This document shows positions 43,771 to 53,189 of a stretch of 64,000 nucleotides of DNA, in pieces. The translations under genes and the position numbers were made by a program. The notes beneath the pieces are model-generated. The model made no database searches and was not told where the DNA came from. It saw only the letters and a list, made by a program, of their open reading frames with translations. How positions within the stretch are numbered: the first letter of the stretch is position 1; each line of letters begins with the position of its first letter. Source of the stretch: Cristatella mucedo (taxonomy: Eukaryota; Bryozoa; Phylactolaemata; Cristatellidae); assembly GCA_009760855.2 (NCBI GenBank), contig WPIO01000237.1, forward strand, positions 160,704 to 224,703. The letters run 5' to 3'.

Positions 43771-44529
43771 TTTATAAAGAAGTAAAACTTGATCTATCTG
43801 ATAACCAAATTGATCTTATTCATAAATCTAAGGAACTGATTTCATAAGATTAAAATATGCTGATTTAAGTGGTACTAAATCTATTCTTGTAACTGATACT
43901 CAAAAAAGAATAGAAAAGTATAACGCGAAAGGAGTTGGAATGCAGTTGAATTTTAGTCTTAAACAGTTAAAGGCAAATAGAAAGCATGGTTCTGGTATTG
44001 TTGATATAATAAATAACATATCTGGAGGAAGAGAATTTCACTTAATGTTGCCACCAGGAGTAAAATCAGAATTTGTTCCAGTCGGAAGTTTTAATAATAC
44101 TAATATATTTAGTTATGCAGGTCCGGGAACTAAGTTCGCTCAAAGAATGGAACAAGGCTACCAAGACGTTAATGATCTTGATAATCGTGCACTTATCCAT
44201 GATCATACATATACAGAGCCTGGTGGAATGCCAGAACCAAGAAGAACAGAAATACCGAATCTGTCAGACCTTGTTCTTGCTGAAAGTGCAGCCCGTATTG
44301 CTCTTGATCCTAGGCAGCCTGCTAATGTTAGGGAAGACGCTAAAACAGTGGCTGCTATCATGGCAGCAAAGGCAAATTGGGTTTAGGTATTGGTGGAATG
44401 TTAAACGATTCATTTGCAACTGATTTCTTACAAGATAAAGTAAACAATCCGTCAAGTTTGAATAAGATAAAAAATTATGCAAGAGGCATTGTTGATAGAA
44501 TGCTAGACATTAGCAGAAAGAAGATATAA
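43771..44529 (+). pseudogene. PX-like repeats fused to PLA2-like domain, frameshifted
   Basis: N-terminal repeats of the pattern KLDLSDNQIDLIHKS and LVTDTQKRIEKYNAKGVGM followed by LNFSLKQLKANRKHGSG resemble the PX/cement-like protein of adintoviruses. The second half has the PLA2-like core: YAGPGTKFAQRMEQGYQDVN followed by the HD catalytic pair (DNRALIHDHTYTE), as in parvoviral VP1 PLA2 domains, which help virions leave endosomes. No ATG is present at the beginning, although TTATATAGAA lies just upstream. Shifts at ~43,840 and ~44,370. It ends 48 bases before the right terminal repeat. Confidence 0.75.
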
Positions 44530-44577
44530 AAAATAATAGGACACAATTTATTGTTGTAAGAAAAGTACACTTTGAGG

Positions 44578-44686
44578 TGATGATAGAATTTTCCCTTTTG
44601 CGATATCGGGAAATTTTTTGACAACCGATGGTGAAACCGAGGTTGGAGAAAAATTTGTGTCGTAAAGGGGAAAATTCCTATCATCA
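44578..44686. repeat. Right terminal inverted repeat, itself palindromic
   Basis: 109 bases, reverse complement of 19,194-19,306 with a few changes. It begins TGATGATAGAATTTTCCC and ends GGGGAAAATTCCTATCATCA, so it also folds on itself. The order of the central loop shows that the two copies are truly inverted and not direct. Confidence 0.93.
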
Positions 44687-44691
44687 CGGCA
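44687..44691. repeat. Target site duplication, right copy
   Basis: CGGCA (CGGCAT with the next base) directly after the right terminal repeat, matching 19,189-19,193. Confidence 0.8.
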
Positions 44692-44692
44692 T

Positions 44693-45140
44693 ACGAGCGT
44701 TCGTGCATTTGGGCAGCAGCTACAAGTAACTAGCCGCGCTACATGGTCCAAGCGGCGTCGCCGGTATATGTAGCGCCTCGATTGAGACTAGCACCGTTAC
44801 CAGAGCAGTGTTTGTGGCCTAGTCCTTACTGAGCGTTGAAATTGCACACCTTGTGGGCGTGTGATCGCCGTCACGTGGTTCCGCCCCCAGCCGACGTTCT
44901 GTCCGCCCAACGGGAACGCTCCTTGCCGGCACGTGACTCGTTCCTTGCCGCACAATTAACTTTCTGCCCGTGCGTCGGCCTGCACGCACGCTATCCATTC
45001 TCTTCTCTCTCCTAACACCTCGTGCTCCGGAGCAGCACGCACGACGGCTGCTAGATCGTATAATATACGCCGTCGTCGACAACGCTGGTGGGAACTTCGC
45101 TCTTCATCGCGCGCCCGCGAGCCCCTACAACCGCACCCCT
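44693..45140. other. GC-rich, CpG-rich stretch
   Basis: Abrupt change to GC-rich sequence with many CG and CACGTG sites next to the viral element. Open frames here have no recognised domain. A host promoter or CpG island is possible. Confidence 0.35.
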
Positions 45141-45341
45141 AACACATTTTTCATTGGACTGTCAAATGGAGGATGGCAGCAACTATTAGATCCGTAGGTA
45201 GTCAAACTGCAGCAATATAAAGTGGTACCTTCTCGTCAAATGCCCAAGCCGATCTAAAAAAGAAAGTAACATAGAAATAAGCAAGTCAGTAAAGGTAAAT
45301 GAACGGAAGAAAAGACAATATAGCCAATGCTGACTACTTAC

Positions 45342-45428
45342 ACAGAATAAGAAGAGAAACCACAATGGCAATGACGACGATTGCCATAGCCACGACAACA
45401 CCGATGATGATTTCAGTCGGATTACTCA
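45342..45428 (-). CDS. Host exon: transmembrane segment of Ig-like receptor
   Basis: An 87-base exon with acceptor TTTATTGTAG and donor CTGT-GTAAGT, phase 1 at both ends. It encodes 29 residues: NPTEIIIGVVVAMAIVVIA followed by more Val/Ile/Leu and ending LC, a clear single membrane-spanning helix. It lies downstream, on the same strand, of the phase 1-1 exons at 48.2 and 51.6 kb, which fits a type I membrane protein. The cytoplasmic exons are not identified. Confidence 0.65.
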
Positions 45429-45429
45429 C

Positions 45430-46369
45430 TACAATAAACCTCTTCATAGTCAGCAAGTCAACGTTTACCTCATCTTGGAAACAAAACACTGATAGTCAAC
45501 CAGTTTAAAATTTAACACACGCGATTAATCGGACCACCAGGAAGCACACAATTGGTCGAGAGTGGTGCTGATGAGGTGCAGACCCGGTGGCACTAGGGGC
45601 CTTAACTAGAAAGCAAGGCTTCATTCATTAAGTGGCTAAAGTCACTCGTCCATATTTTCTTTCATACGTGCTGCATGGCCAATACTGGGCAATCGCGAAG
45701 CTTCTGCCCAAGAGGCTTAATAACGTCAATTCACAGAACACTAACCACTCAGTCGGATTATTACATCACTGAGGCAAGCTCCTCATAAATGAGGTCATTA
45801 AATTAGGTCGAGGTCGAGCTTAGCAACTTGCCCCAAAGAGGTCACTTACCGGTGAGTGTGAATATCTGTCGTCAAAAGCTTCCATATATGACTCAAACAA
45901 GATCTCTTTGGGTCTCTGGTGGCCTCGATTGGGAATGCCAGCCTCAGGTGGTGGGAGGTGCTAAAGGGGCTGCCTCTCATGTAATAATAATGGCATACTT
46001 TGCTCCACGCCTAGGAGTAGCAAATATCGATCCAGGGACTTGACATCTCGAAGAGAAGCAATAACGTAGAGTTAATGCCAAGCAAATTAGCACGCTTAGA
46101 CAAGCGTGCCAAACAGGTAGGTATAATCAGTAGACCATCAAACAAAAGCACACAAGAAGACGATGAAAGAAGCACCAGTTAGTAGCAACCCTAATTAGTA
46201 GCTTGCAATAAACATGAAAAGGGCAATGGGGTAAAAGCAAGCAGGAACATGCAAGATAATTTAGTTGTGGGTATGGAAATATAAAAGGTAGGGATTTGTC
46301 ATTACCAGAGACTTGAATTATAAAAAAGTCATTACAGGTGGTGACAGAAGCCAGATGCAAGGGCAGGAC
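45430..46369. other. Probable intron sequence
   Basis: No repeat or exon recognised; lies between the transmembrane exon and upstream repeats on the minus strand. Confidence 0.35.
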
Positions 46370-46800
46370 TTTCGGTGCTTACGAACTGAAGGCCGAAATT
46401 ATCGAAGAGTTCAATTTGGCTGGGGAATTTGGGGCGATACAGCTGGAAGCCGAGGATGATGGGTGATGCGATATATCACACCATATACGGCATACGGATA
46501 AGGATGGGCGCGATGGATAAGGCTGTGGTGCGCGAGTGACACGAACTGGCAGCCCGAATAGGATCTTCAAGTTGATTTGATGTTTCATGGGAAGCCAGTG
46601 AAGCTCAGATAGAAGTGATGTTGTGTGGTAGGCAAACAGTCAATCACAGACTGAAGGCTCTACTGAGTTTTCAACAGCTGCAGAAGATTATAGGCAGTGC
46701 AGTGAGTGTGGAATGTAGGAAATAGCAGTAATCTATCCACGACTTCACAAATGCCCCGACACCCTAAACCCTAATTTCCTGGCATACCAACTCCAGGTCA
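46370..46800 (-). mobile_element. Diverged LINE relic
   Basis: Weak reverse-strand similarity to LINE-A 3' coding blocks (the stretch GGGAAGCCAGTGAAGCTCAG corresponds to the GGTAGCCAGTGCAGGTC region of better copies). Heavily mutated. Confidence 0.4.
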
Positions 46801-47071
46801 CATTCAAGTGGTGCTAGGGGGTATAGATCCCACTCCATATGAGTACACATATGTGCATAACAAGGATAAGCACTGTTAGATATACTAATGACCTTGTCAG
46901 GAATGCAGACTTATGTAGAGGTCACCTCCGCTTGTTTTGTTTGATCCATCACCAGCATTTTAATGTATCAATCAGTAAGCTCTTCTTGAGCACCTCTCAT
47001 CTCGCCTGATGATCACTGGAGCTGCACTGCAGTAGTTTCGGTCCTATCTCAGTGGGGGACTCCAGAGAAGT

Positions 47072-47079
<8 letters not shown>

Positions 47080-47131
<52 letters not shown>

Positions 47132-47140
47132 CTATATATC

Positions 47141-47217
<77 letters not shown>
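47080..47217. repeat. TA microsatellite
   Basis: Nearly pure TA repeats, forming the tail of the adjacent reverse-strand SINE. Confidence 0.95.
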
Positions 47218-47218
<1 letters not shown>

Positions 47219-47362
47219 TTTGTAGAGTGCTTTAAGAGAACTTAATCACTATTCACGTGTTTCACATATGCCTCGGGGCTCGAGCCCACGACCTCGGCCA
47301 GACCGTGGTCGGGGCGAGCACCTTAACTACTGGACCATACCAGCTCGGCTGTCATGCAAGGA
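47218..47362 (-). mobile_element. tRNA-derived SINE (family 2)
   Basis: In reverse: TGGTCCAGTAGTTAAGGTGC (box A-like) and GTCGTGGGCTCGAGCCC (box B-like), then a short body ending GATTAAGTTCTCTTAAAGC. That ending resembles the 3' end of LINE-A (GATTAAGTTCTCTGAGGGC). The TA repeat follows as tail. Confidence 0.75.
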
Positions 47363-47546
47363 GGCTCTACAAGAACTGGTCACCCTAGAGTTGATTGCTC
47401 AGTCCACTTACTTTCAAAACTTATAATCTAACTCTAGCCAATCAAATCTTTAAGTACAATCTAGGCTTTCAATTGTATGCAGGTGACACACACCTGTACT
47501 TATGTACTGATCTCTCCCTGTCTTCCAGCACATTCAACTCTCTCCA

Positions 47547-47549
47547 CCA

Positions 47550-47632
<83 letters not shown>
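47547..47632. repeat. CT microsatellite
   Basis: Pure CT repeats; Ser/Leu or Arg/Glu open frames over it are artefacts. Confidence 0.97.
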
Positions 47633-47635
<3 letters not shown>

Positions 47636-48147
47636 TTGCTGCATGAATTGCTGACATTGCCACTTGAATGACAGCAAAATTTCTCAAAATGAATGAGGAT
47701 AACACAAACTTACTATTTGTTGCCAAACCTAATTGAAATGCAAGTTTTTAACTATTGGCCCACAAAACGTAGTGCTAAAGAAGTGACATTTTACAAAAGC
47801 AGCCATGTTTAAATCATTAATGGGTCCACTCGACAGAGGGGAGCCACATATACAGGGGATACAAGGACAAGCACAGTGATGTCGCCTATCTGCAATGCTT
47901 TGAAGAAGAGATAAAACAAGACCACAATCTGATAGTGGGCAGTGGACAAGCAAGCCCATTAGCTTTGGAGCTTCCAAAAGTGGCAAGCAGTGGCAGCTCA
48001 TCCTTGGCTGCAAGATATTTTGCCTTGCATACAACATGTGCACCAATGTGAGCCTCTTCGTGAGATGGGTTCATACGCTTGTGCAAATGCAGTCAGGTTT
48101 CCTTTTCAAAAATGCACGATTACAACTTAACCAGCAAGATAACTCAC

Positions 48148-48429
48148 ACTTGACTTGCAGCAGAGCAGTAGTCGTCATGTTAGGCAAGTTGTGGTTTTGC
48201 ACACGGCAATCGACAATCGCATTTTGCCATTTCCCGGAAGCAGTCTCAGTAATTGACACGATACTACTGGCTTGAGCTGTCGTGCACGTTGTCAATGGCG
48301 ACGCTGGACAAATCGTAAGTGAAAGGTTTGCATTAGGGCTGCCACCGAGAGAAATACATTCTACCGTGAATCTGTCACTGTCGTTGAACACGAGCACCGT
48401 TGGAGACAGCTTCGGCACCGTCGGAGCAG
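48148..48429 (-). CDS. Host exon: Ig-like domain
   Basis: A 282-base exon (94 codons) with acceptor TATTTTGTAG and donor AAGT-GTGAGT, phase 1 on both sides, the classical layout for Ig-domain exons. The translation begins APTVPKLSPTVLVF and has a first Cys in FTVECISLGG and a later one in AIVDCRVQN, ~65 residues apart, with alternating beta-strand pattern between. A third/fourth Cys pair (TICPASPLTTC) suggests an extra disulphide. The usual core Trp is not obvious, so a variant or other beta-sandwich domain is possible. Part of the same gene as the exons at 51.6 and 45.3 kb. Confidence 0.6.
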
Positions 48430-48479
48430 CTACAAAATACGACACGCAAGGTGCAGGCACCAGATTTTTCAAGGCAGTG

Positions 48480-49127
48480 GTAACATGGCTTACAAGGGAA
48501 AGTTGAACACCCCTGTCCTGCCACTAGCGATTCTAGTACATCTAGTACTCTACCAACATTTACGGTTGGCTATGCACAGTCCTTATCATGTTAGCCACCA
48601 TAACTTGCATAGTCCCAGGACACGACATGATATACTGTGGCAACATCCACATCACCAATGGATTGGGCACCTCTGGGGAAGCTCCTTCGCTGCCTGCTGA
48701 GAAAACCCAGCTCAAAGCAGACATAGAGATGCCGAGAAAAACGCAGGGCGACTGGTAAGTCGACAGCAACTTACTTGACTCTCCAGCCTCATTCCCGTGT
48801 TCACCTCTTAATCATTATTGCTGCTAGGTCTCATAGAGGTTTCTTCTACTATAGTGACTGACTGGAGCAGTTAACTCAATGGGATTCAGAGGACAAACGT
48901 CACAAGATGAGACAGTGGCATGCTGCGACCACTGTTCGTAGATGACTCTTCCACGCCACCCTCGTTGCACTAAAAGTAGACCTGGCTTGAGCCAAATTGG
49001 ATTCAAAGGATTTGCGGTTCTCTGTGAGCTTTGTGACTGGCAGGAAACACTCGGACATTTCTTGTGCTTAGCTGATGCAGCTGTTTACCGTGGCTCTCTG
49101 ATACGGCACATAAGCCGCCGAATCTAA
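48480..49127. other. Probable intron, no exon established
   Basis: Short open frames on the minus strand (48,560-48,769 and 48,824-49,006) contain several Cys and Trp, but I could not pair acceptor and donor sites with consistent phase. Confidence 0.3.
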
Positions 49128-49320
49128 GTTCAATATTTGCATGCTGACCTTGTGCATGTCACCCCTAACCAAATTATTCATTTCGTCTGTTTTTCAAGCA
49201 TGATTTTACCCACCATTCAATTGCATTTCACATTACAGCAAATGTAAAGCGCCTAGAGAGAGATTAAGTTCTCTGAGGGCGCTTTATCAAGTGAATTATT
49301 ATTATTATTATTATTATTAT
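49128..49320 (+). mobile_element. LINE-A 3' end
   Basis: Well-preserved terminal part (GCATGTCACCCCTAACC, GAGGGCGCTTTATCAAGTG) with an ATT-repeat tail. Confidence 0.9.
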
Positions 49321-49559
49321 CTTGACAGCCAACAGTATGGCTCCTCCGGCAGGCTTAGGGACCCATGTTGAAGTTCCTTGCCAAAAAGAAGATCGTTTGT
49401 AGGCACTATTCACAGGCTAGGATTGATACACTGATCTGCAGTCTGCTGATCATATGGGGCACAGTGCCGGTTATTGGTCGAAATACTACTACTTATGCCT
49501 GCTTTGCATTGTATCACTCATTTTTCTGACTCGAGTCGCTCAAATGTGCCTCAAACCAA

Positions 49560-49720
49560 CCTCAAAACCTGCAGAGAATTAGCCTGAAGTTTTTATAATC
49601 CAAAAGCCAACAAACGGAATGCAATCCCAACAGACGTCAGTCACGACCTCCCACACACTCGATATACTGAAAAAGACCTGAAAAACCTATTGCTCATGAC
49701 ACCAAAGGCCCGTCCTTGTA
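49560..49720 (+). mobile_element. Diverged LINE fragment
   Basis: Faint plus-strand similarity to the C-terminal end of the LINE proteins (NAIPTDVSHDLPHTRYTEKD-like reading). Low confidence. Confidence 0.35.
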
Positions 49721-49944
49721 CAGTTTCCTTTGTGTGCTTTTGAGTGCTGCAACTGAACATGGTACCGAGAAGAAGTTGACAGCTATAATCTCCAGTGTGC
49801 AAAAAAGCCTAGAAATAAAATGAGTGTTTTAGGTCGCTATACATAAGTTCTATAATCATCATTATTATTATTAGATGGCAAGCCAGGGGGATAGCACATG
49901 CACAGCTGAGTGACGACCACATAAAATGAAAGCCCGACTGAGTT

Positions 49945-50002
49945 TGATCCACCGAAAGCAGATCCACCGAAAGCAGATCCACTAAGCAGATCCACCGAAA
50001 GC
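49945..50002. repeat. Short tandem repeat, ~15 bp unit
   Basis: GATCCACCGAAAGCA repeated about four times, one unit shortened. Confidence 0.85.
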
Positions 50003-50364
50003 CATTCCGGCCATAAATGTTCATAAAAGAACTCGCAACGGGTAGCACCTATGCAGTCCTTATATAATTGTGGAGTTAGAGAAGGATATTTGTACATTAT
50101 TACAATAATGACCTAAACAATGCTGATCAGGGCCGGTCATCTCTGAAGGTTTTCCTAAATCGCCCAGCAGCAGTCGATAGTATTGGCTACCAGAACTTCC
50201 ATAAGTGTCTCTCGATAAGCCTAAATACTACTGGCAAAGTGCTGAACTAGGTCAAGTCCAAAAGAACAAAGCGATGTCTGAGTGTAGAAGCACATGACCA
50301 TGGATCTGTGGTCGAGGCCTCAAACGCATGTCTCAAGAGTTCTGTACCAGTCCCACCTTTGGTG

Positions 50365-50512
50365 AGCCATGATGGCACACTAGGTAAGGCAGTTGCTTTC
50401 CCGACCTCAGTTCCGACGTTGTGGGTTCGATTCCTACGGTGGGCGATCCTTAATCGCCACTGCAAGCTGTGGTGATAGCCGTAAAGGCTCTTCTGTCGCT
50501 ATACAAAAAGAG
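50365..50512 (+). mobile_element. tRNA-derived SINE (family 1)
   Basis: Box A-like TGGCACACTAGGTAAGG, box B-like GTGGGTTCGATTCC, and a body ending GGCTCTTCTGTCGCTATAC, matching the reverse-strand copy at 13.2 kb. Confidence 0.8.
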
Positions 50513-51054
50513 GTCGTTTAAAGAGCTATGATTTTTTCTTTTTTTTTAATTATCTTTTGAATATTTATACTATCTGGCGATAGCTAAACATAATCTCGAC
50601 ACAGCTCGGCATACGGAAATGCCAATACATAAAATACCGATAACAATCGCGATGCAATATTTATTTCAATAGCAAACTGCCAACAGTGAACCAGTGAAAA
50701 ACTTTGATCTTAACCAAGCTCAATCCCACAACACGTTTTTTCTTTATTGAACTACTACATATTACAACTTTTGTGAATGTTATTCTGGCTAATCAGTCCA
50801 TATGCTCTCTCCTTTCAGGGTATGCAAACTGAGTACAAGGAGATTTGTCTGGTCTCTAAGAGCACTAAATAAATACGTCATAGCAACTACAATTATTAAA
50901 ATGCACAGCACAGCAAACTGCTACGAATACCATGCAAGCACTTGGGATATGAAAGCACTCTAGCAGGGAGTCGACAAATGCAAACTAAAGCAAGGAAATC
51001 AGCACAAAATACATTCTTATAAATAATGCTTAGCAGTAAAGAATTTTAGGTCCC
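50513..51054. other. No gene seen
   Basis: AT-rich; probably intron of the minus-strand Ig-like gene. Confidence 0.35.
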
Positions 51055-51546
51055 TTAATTCTATGGCTCCAGCCTATCTCTCCGACATACTCCCCCATCA
51101 GGCCAAGCATCGTACCACCTGCTTTTCGGAATCCAACAGTCTGGAAATACCTCGTACAAACCTTAAATCCTTTGGAGACCGTGCATTTAGCTCGTATGCT
51201 CCCAAAGCCTGGAACTCCCTCCGACCTGCGTCAGAACATCCCCTCACCTGACTACATTTAAAAGGAACTTAAAAACACACCTATTTAGGACAGCATTTAG
51301 TGGGTCCCTGTGATTCGTCCTTCACGTGCTTATGCCTGCTGACACTGTGCATGCTGCCACTAACCACATTTGCATGCCGACCCTGTGCATGTCACCCATA
51401 ACCATGTTATTCATCTTGTTTGTTTTTCAAGCATGATTTTACTTACCATTTAATTGCATTTCCCTTTGCTGCAAATGTAAAGCGCCTAGAAAGAGATTAA
51501 GTTCTCTGAGGGCGCTTTATCAAGTACATTATTATTATTATTATTA
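51055..51546 (+). mobile_element. LINE-A 3' fragment
   Basis: Encodes the last part of the LINE protein ([28 protein letters not shown]), then the complete 3' untranslated region and an ATT-repeat tail. Confidence 0.93.
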
Positions 51547-51604
51547 TAAAGATTAGCAGCAAACGAAACATGCAATATCAACAAGGACTAGCACTTGTAC
51601 TTAC

Positions 51605-52030
51605 CACACCACGTTACATTTGGAGAATTTGTACTTCTCGTTGTAATAACAGAGGAATCGTAGCTGTACGAAAAGCTAGCTGTCATGTTATTAAGTGCAA
51701 GCAGAAACAGAGTCAGATCTCCTCTTGGACGAAGCGACAGTGTTTTATAAAATGGATTGCTGGAATTAATGCTGGCACTCTGGCTGCAGACTGTCGGCCG
51801 GACTTCAAATATGGGAATGCCAGGTGAAACATCGGTGGCTGTCGTTGGACAAACGGAGCTATCCTGACAGCACACCACGTAAGGTATCCCAAGATTTTTC
51901 GAAGGCGACGGAGGTAGGCCCAAAGTTAAAGAAAAAAAGTAAATATTGATCGAAGAAGTCACCATGAAAGTCACGTTGAAAAACGATCCGTTGACGATGC
52001 AGTTTGGGAAGGACACATCGACGTTAACTT
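51605..52030 (-). CDS. Host exon, extracellular part of Ig-like receptor gene
   Basis: A 426-base exon (142 codons) with acceptor GAATTTTGTAG and donor TGTG-GTAAGT, phase 1 on both sides like the exons at 48.1 and 45.3 kb. Several predicted beta strands, many Asn-x-Ser/Thr sequons (NCIVNGSFFNVTFMV, ALNNMTASF) and six or more Cys (VVCCQDSSVC, RPTVC) indicate a secreted, disulphide-bonded ectodomain. No specific fold recognised; possibly one or two diverged Ig-like domains. Confidence 0.55.
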
Positions 52031-52512
52031 CTACAAAATTCGATTGCATAAATGCATGCTGATGAACATGTAGATGCACGAATGCAATTAAGCAAATACG
52101 ATAATGCTACGATAAGCACTATGCATTGATAAACAATAGCGTATTCACATTTGGAAGTTTTGGTTCAATGCACATACAAGTTAGAGGCCACTATGTCGGC
52201 ATGTCTTAGTCGATGGGTCTAAACCAAGCTCGCACTAAGCTGCCCTTACGACCCAGGTAGTGAATCACAGCCTAGCAGCAGACTATTCTCTTGACCACTA
52301 AGAAGCTCTTCCAATGCTTGGCTACATGAACAAGATTGTCCAGAAGCCAATTAGCACCAGGTGCATTGCCGAAGCTGCCGAATCGAGCTCGACTGCCATC
52401 AAAACTAAACACTATATTTAAAAAAATGCAACATGACAAGTTTACACTCGTTGGTTCGAAGTAGGAATGGGGTGGGAGATTCATAATGCCAAAGCCAGGC
52501 AAGCTACAATCA

Positions 52513-52826
52513 ACAGCCACAAAAGTCTACCAAAACTTTCAAACTGTCAGTGTAGTGGCCTTTAAAAAAAAATACAATGCTTTGGGCAGATTTATTAGAG
52601 CTGGAGTAGTGCACTACTGCCTGCTCAATTGCAACGTGGGACCTGACATCAAGATCGGTAATCTCATCAGAACAAGAAACTCTACAGGGGTTGGAACTGG
52701 TGTTACAGTCATGGAAGAGGGTGAAGCGAATAAGAGCTTCCAGCTCTGACGCTGTGGAACGGCATGATCCATGTGCCACAGCATGATCCCGAGCTGCTTG
52801 AGCCCAGCCCAGTAAGGACAGCATGT
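52513..52826 (-). CDS. Possible host exon upstream of the Ig-like exons
   Basis: Open for ~100 codons after an acceptor (TTTTTTTATAG) at 52,827-52,829, again phase 1. Contains several Cys (FHDCNTSSNPCRVSCSDE). A clear donor was not found, and a further minus-strand open frame at 52,272-52,520 may be its continuation through a frameshift or another exon. Confidence 0.35.
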
Positions 52827-53189
52827 CTATAAAAAAATTCAGTCTGCCGTGCTCTGGCTTCTCAAGAGGCCATCAGGTAATGTTCGATCGAATGGGTGCA
52901 CAGTTCGCCTAGGATACGACGGGGGTTGACAAACTTAGTGAACTACTACCCTTATTTCAGGAGGTCAAGAAGACACTCTAGGTCGGCAGAAATAAAGTGT
53001 CCAAGGCAAGTTTTTTTTTACGTGCAATGCCAAACATTGCGATCAACAGCTTGGCACGAGTCGAAAACATTGGAAACTGAGCATGTGGCAGCTGTTACAG
53101 GAAATGAGAGTATTGCAAGATGTAAACTTGGATGGGAGAACTTCTGAAGCTTGCAGCTAAATCAACTCAAATTGCACATCAGAGGGACG

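Larger units (their letters stand above)
19194..44686. mobile_element. Polinton/Maverick-adintovirus-like integrated element
   Basis: A 25.5 kb unit bounded by matching terminal inverted repeats and a short target duplication. Its AT-rich, gene-dense content is unlike the flanks. Class markers are present together: protein-primed family B DNA polymerase, retroviral-type integrase, double-jelly-roll capsid protein, penton-like proteins, a PX-like/PLA2-like protein and fibres. It is a replicating, capsid-encoding integrated virus lineage by ancestry. Most genes are now broken by frameshifts, stops or later LINE insertions, so this copy is not autonomous as assembled. Packaging ATPase and adenain-type protease were not found. 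Confidence 0.93.
46935..47745 (+). mobile_element. LINE-A reverse-transcriptase relic, interrupted
   Basis: Two LINE-A blocks in order: 46,935-47,075 (region of the AAFDTIDH to RSYLSG segment) and 47,385-47,745 (NLGFQLYAGDTHLYLC, a decayed YADD region). Between them lie a TA microsatellite and a SINE, and a CT microsatellite has expanded at 47,547-47,632. Confidence 0.7.

Noticed and set aside
47395-47726. Open frames with long Ser-Leu or Arg-Glu repeats
   Set aside because: CT microsatellite inside a LINE relic.
49945-50002. CRISPR-like array
   Set aside because: Short direct tandem repeat without spacers, in a eukaryotic genome.
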